Positions 6,301-6,443 of a stretch of DNA of 6,443 bases are shown here, piece by piece. The notes below the pieces were generated by a model. That model did no database searches. It was not told where the DNA came from and saw nothing but the letters and a program-made list of their open reading frames with translations. The position numbers were made by a program, and so were the translations under genes. The stretch's first letter is position 1; the number at the start of each line of letters is the position of its first letter. This DNA comes from Sulfitobacter sp. Lineage in GTDB: Bacteria; Pseudomonadota; Alphaproteobacteria; Rhodobacterales; Rhodobacteraceae. The stretch spans positions 1 to 6,443 of the forward strand of contig JAGXHC010000068.1 in assembly GCA_024636405.1 (NCBI GenBank), written 5' to 3'.

Positions 6301-6443
6301 ATGACAAAGTTTACCAAATTTCTGGCCACCACGGCCTTTGCACTGTGCACCGCCACAGGCGCTTATGCAGCCGAGACGCTGACAATCTCGACCTGGCTGC
6401 CGCCAACCCACCCGGTCAATACCGGCATGTTCACGCAACTGAC
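6301..6443 (+). CDS. TRAP transporter substrate-binding protein, DctP family (N-terminal fragment)
   Basis: Only the first 47 codons are in the window. Residues 1-23 form a Sec signal peptide: basic start MTKFTK, hydrophobic core, and an AYA/AE cleavage site. The mature part opens with ETLTISTWLPPTHPVNTGMF, the typical first strand and loop of DctP-type periplasmic binding proteins. These capture organic acids and pass them to the DctQM membrane pair, whose genes would be expected just beyond the right edge. AGGAG (6290-6294) sits 6 bases before the ATG and fixes the start. The shared operator suggests it imports the acid that the minus-strand operon degrades. Family assignment rests on a short stretch but looks characteristic. 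Confidence 0.82.
   Translation, partial: MTKFTKFLATTAFALCTATGAYAAETLTISTWLPPTHPVNTGMFTQL

Overview
The window is a compact catabolic gene cluster, probably from a marine alphaproteobacterium of the Rhodobacterales (Roseobacter) type. That assignment is inferred from moderately high GC, dense operons with 4-base overlaps, a MarR regulator, and a TRAP substrate-binding protein next to a Rieske oxygenase. There is no rRNA or marker gene to confirm it.

Layout. A five-gene operon runs right to left on the minus strand: a PDR/VanB-type NADH reductase with a C-terminal [2Fe-2S] ferredoxin domain (4589-5542), a Rieske oxygenase large subunit (3243-4577), its small subunit (2767-3246), an acyl-CoA synthetase (1145-2770), and an SCP-x/thiolase-like protein whose C-terminus is cut by the window edge (1-1148). 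A divergent MarR-family repressor gene (5678-6172, GTG start) and then the first codons of a TRAP-type DctP periplasmic binding protein (6301 onward) lie on the plus strand. The 135-base divergent region carries a perfect 16-bp palindrome (5565-5580) inside a TTGACC-N17-CATATT promoter. A close copy (6220-6235) sits in front of the TRAP gene, so the same MarR protein probably controls uptake and catabolism together.

How the genes may work together. The set (CoA ligase, two-subunit Rieske oxygenase, thiolase-like protein lacking the thiolase nucleophile) matches in kind the ipf genes of ibuprofen-degrading Sphingomonas. There an arylalkanoic acid is converted to its CoA thioester, the ring is dioxygenated at the side-chain-bearing carbon, and the acyl-CoA side chain is removed to leave a catechol. 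I infer that this window encodes a related uptake, CoA activation, ipso-dioxygenation and side-chain release pathway for an unidentified aryl-acetate-like acid. This is a hypothesis from gene content and active-site residues. The substrate cannot be read from the sequence.

There is no sign of insertion sequences, CRISPR, tRNA or rRNA. The two intergenic gaps are 135 and 128 bases and hold the regulatory sites listed; everything else is coding.
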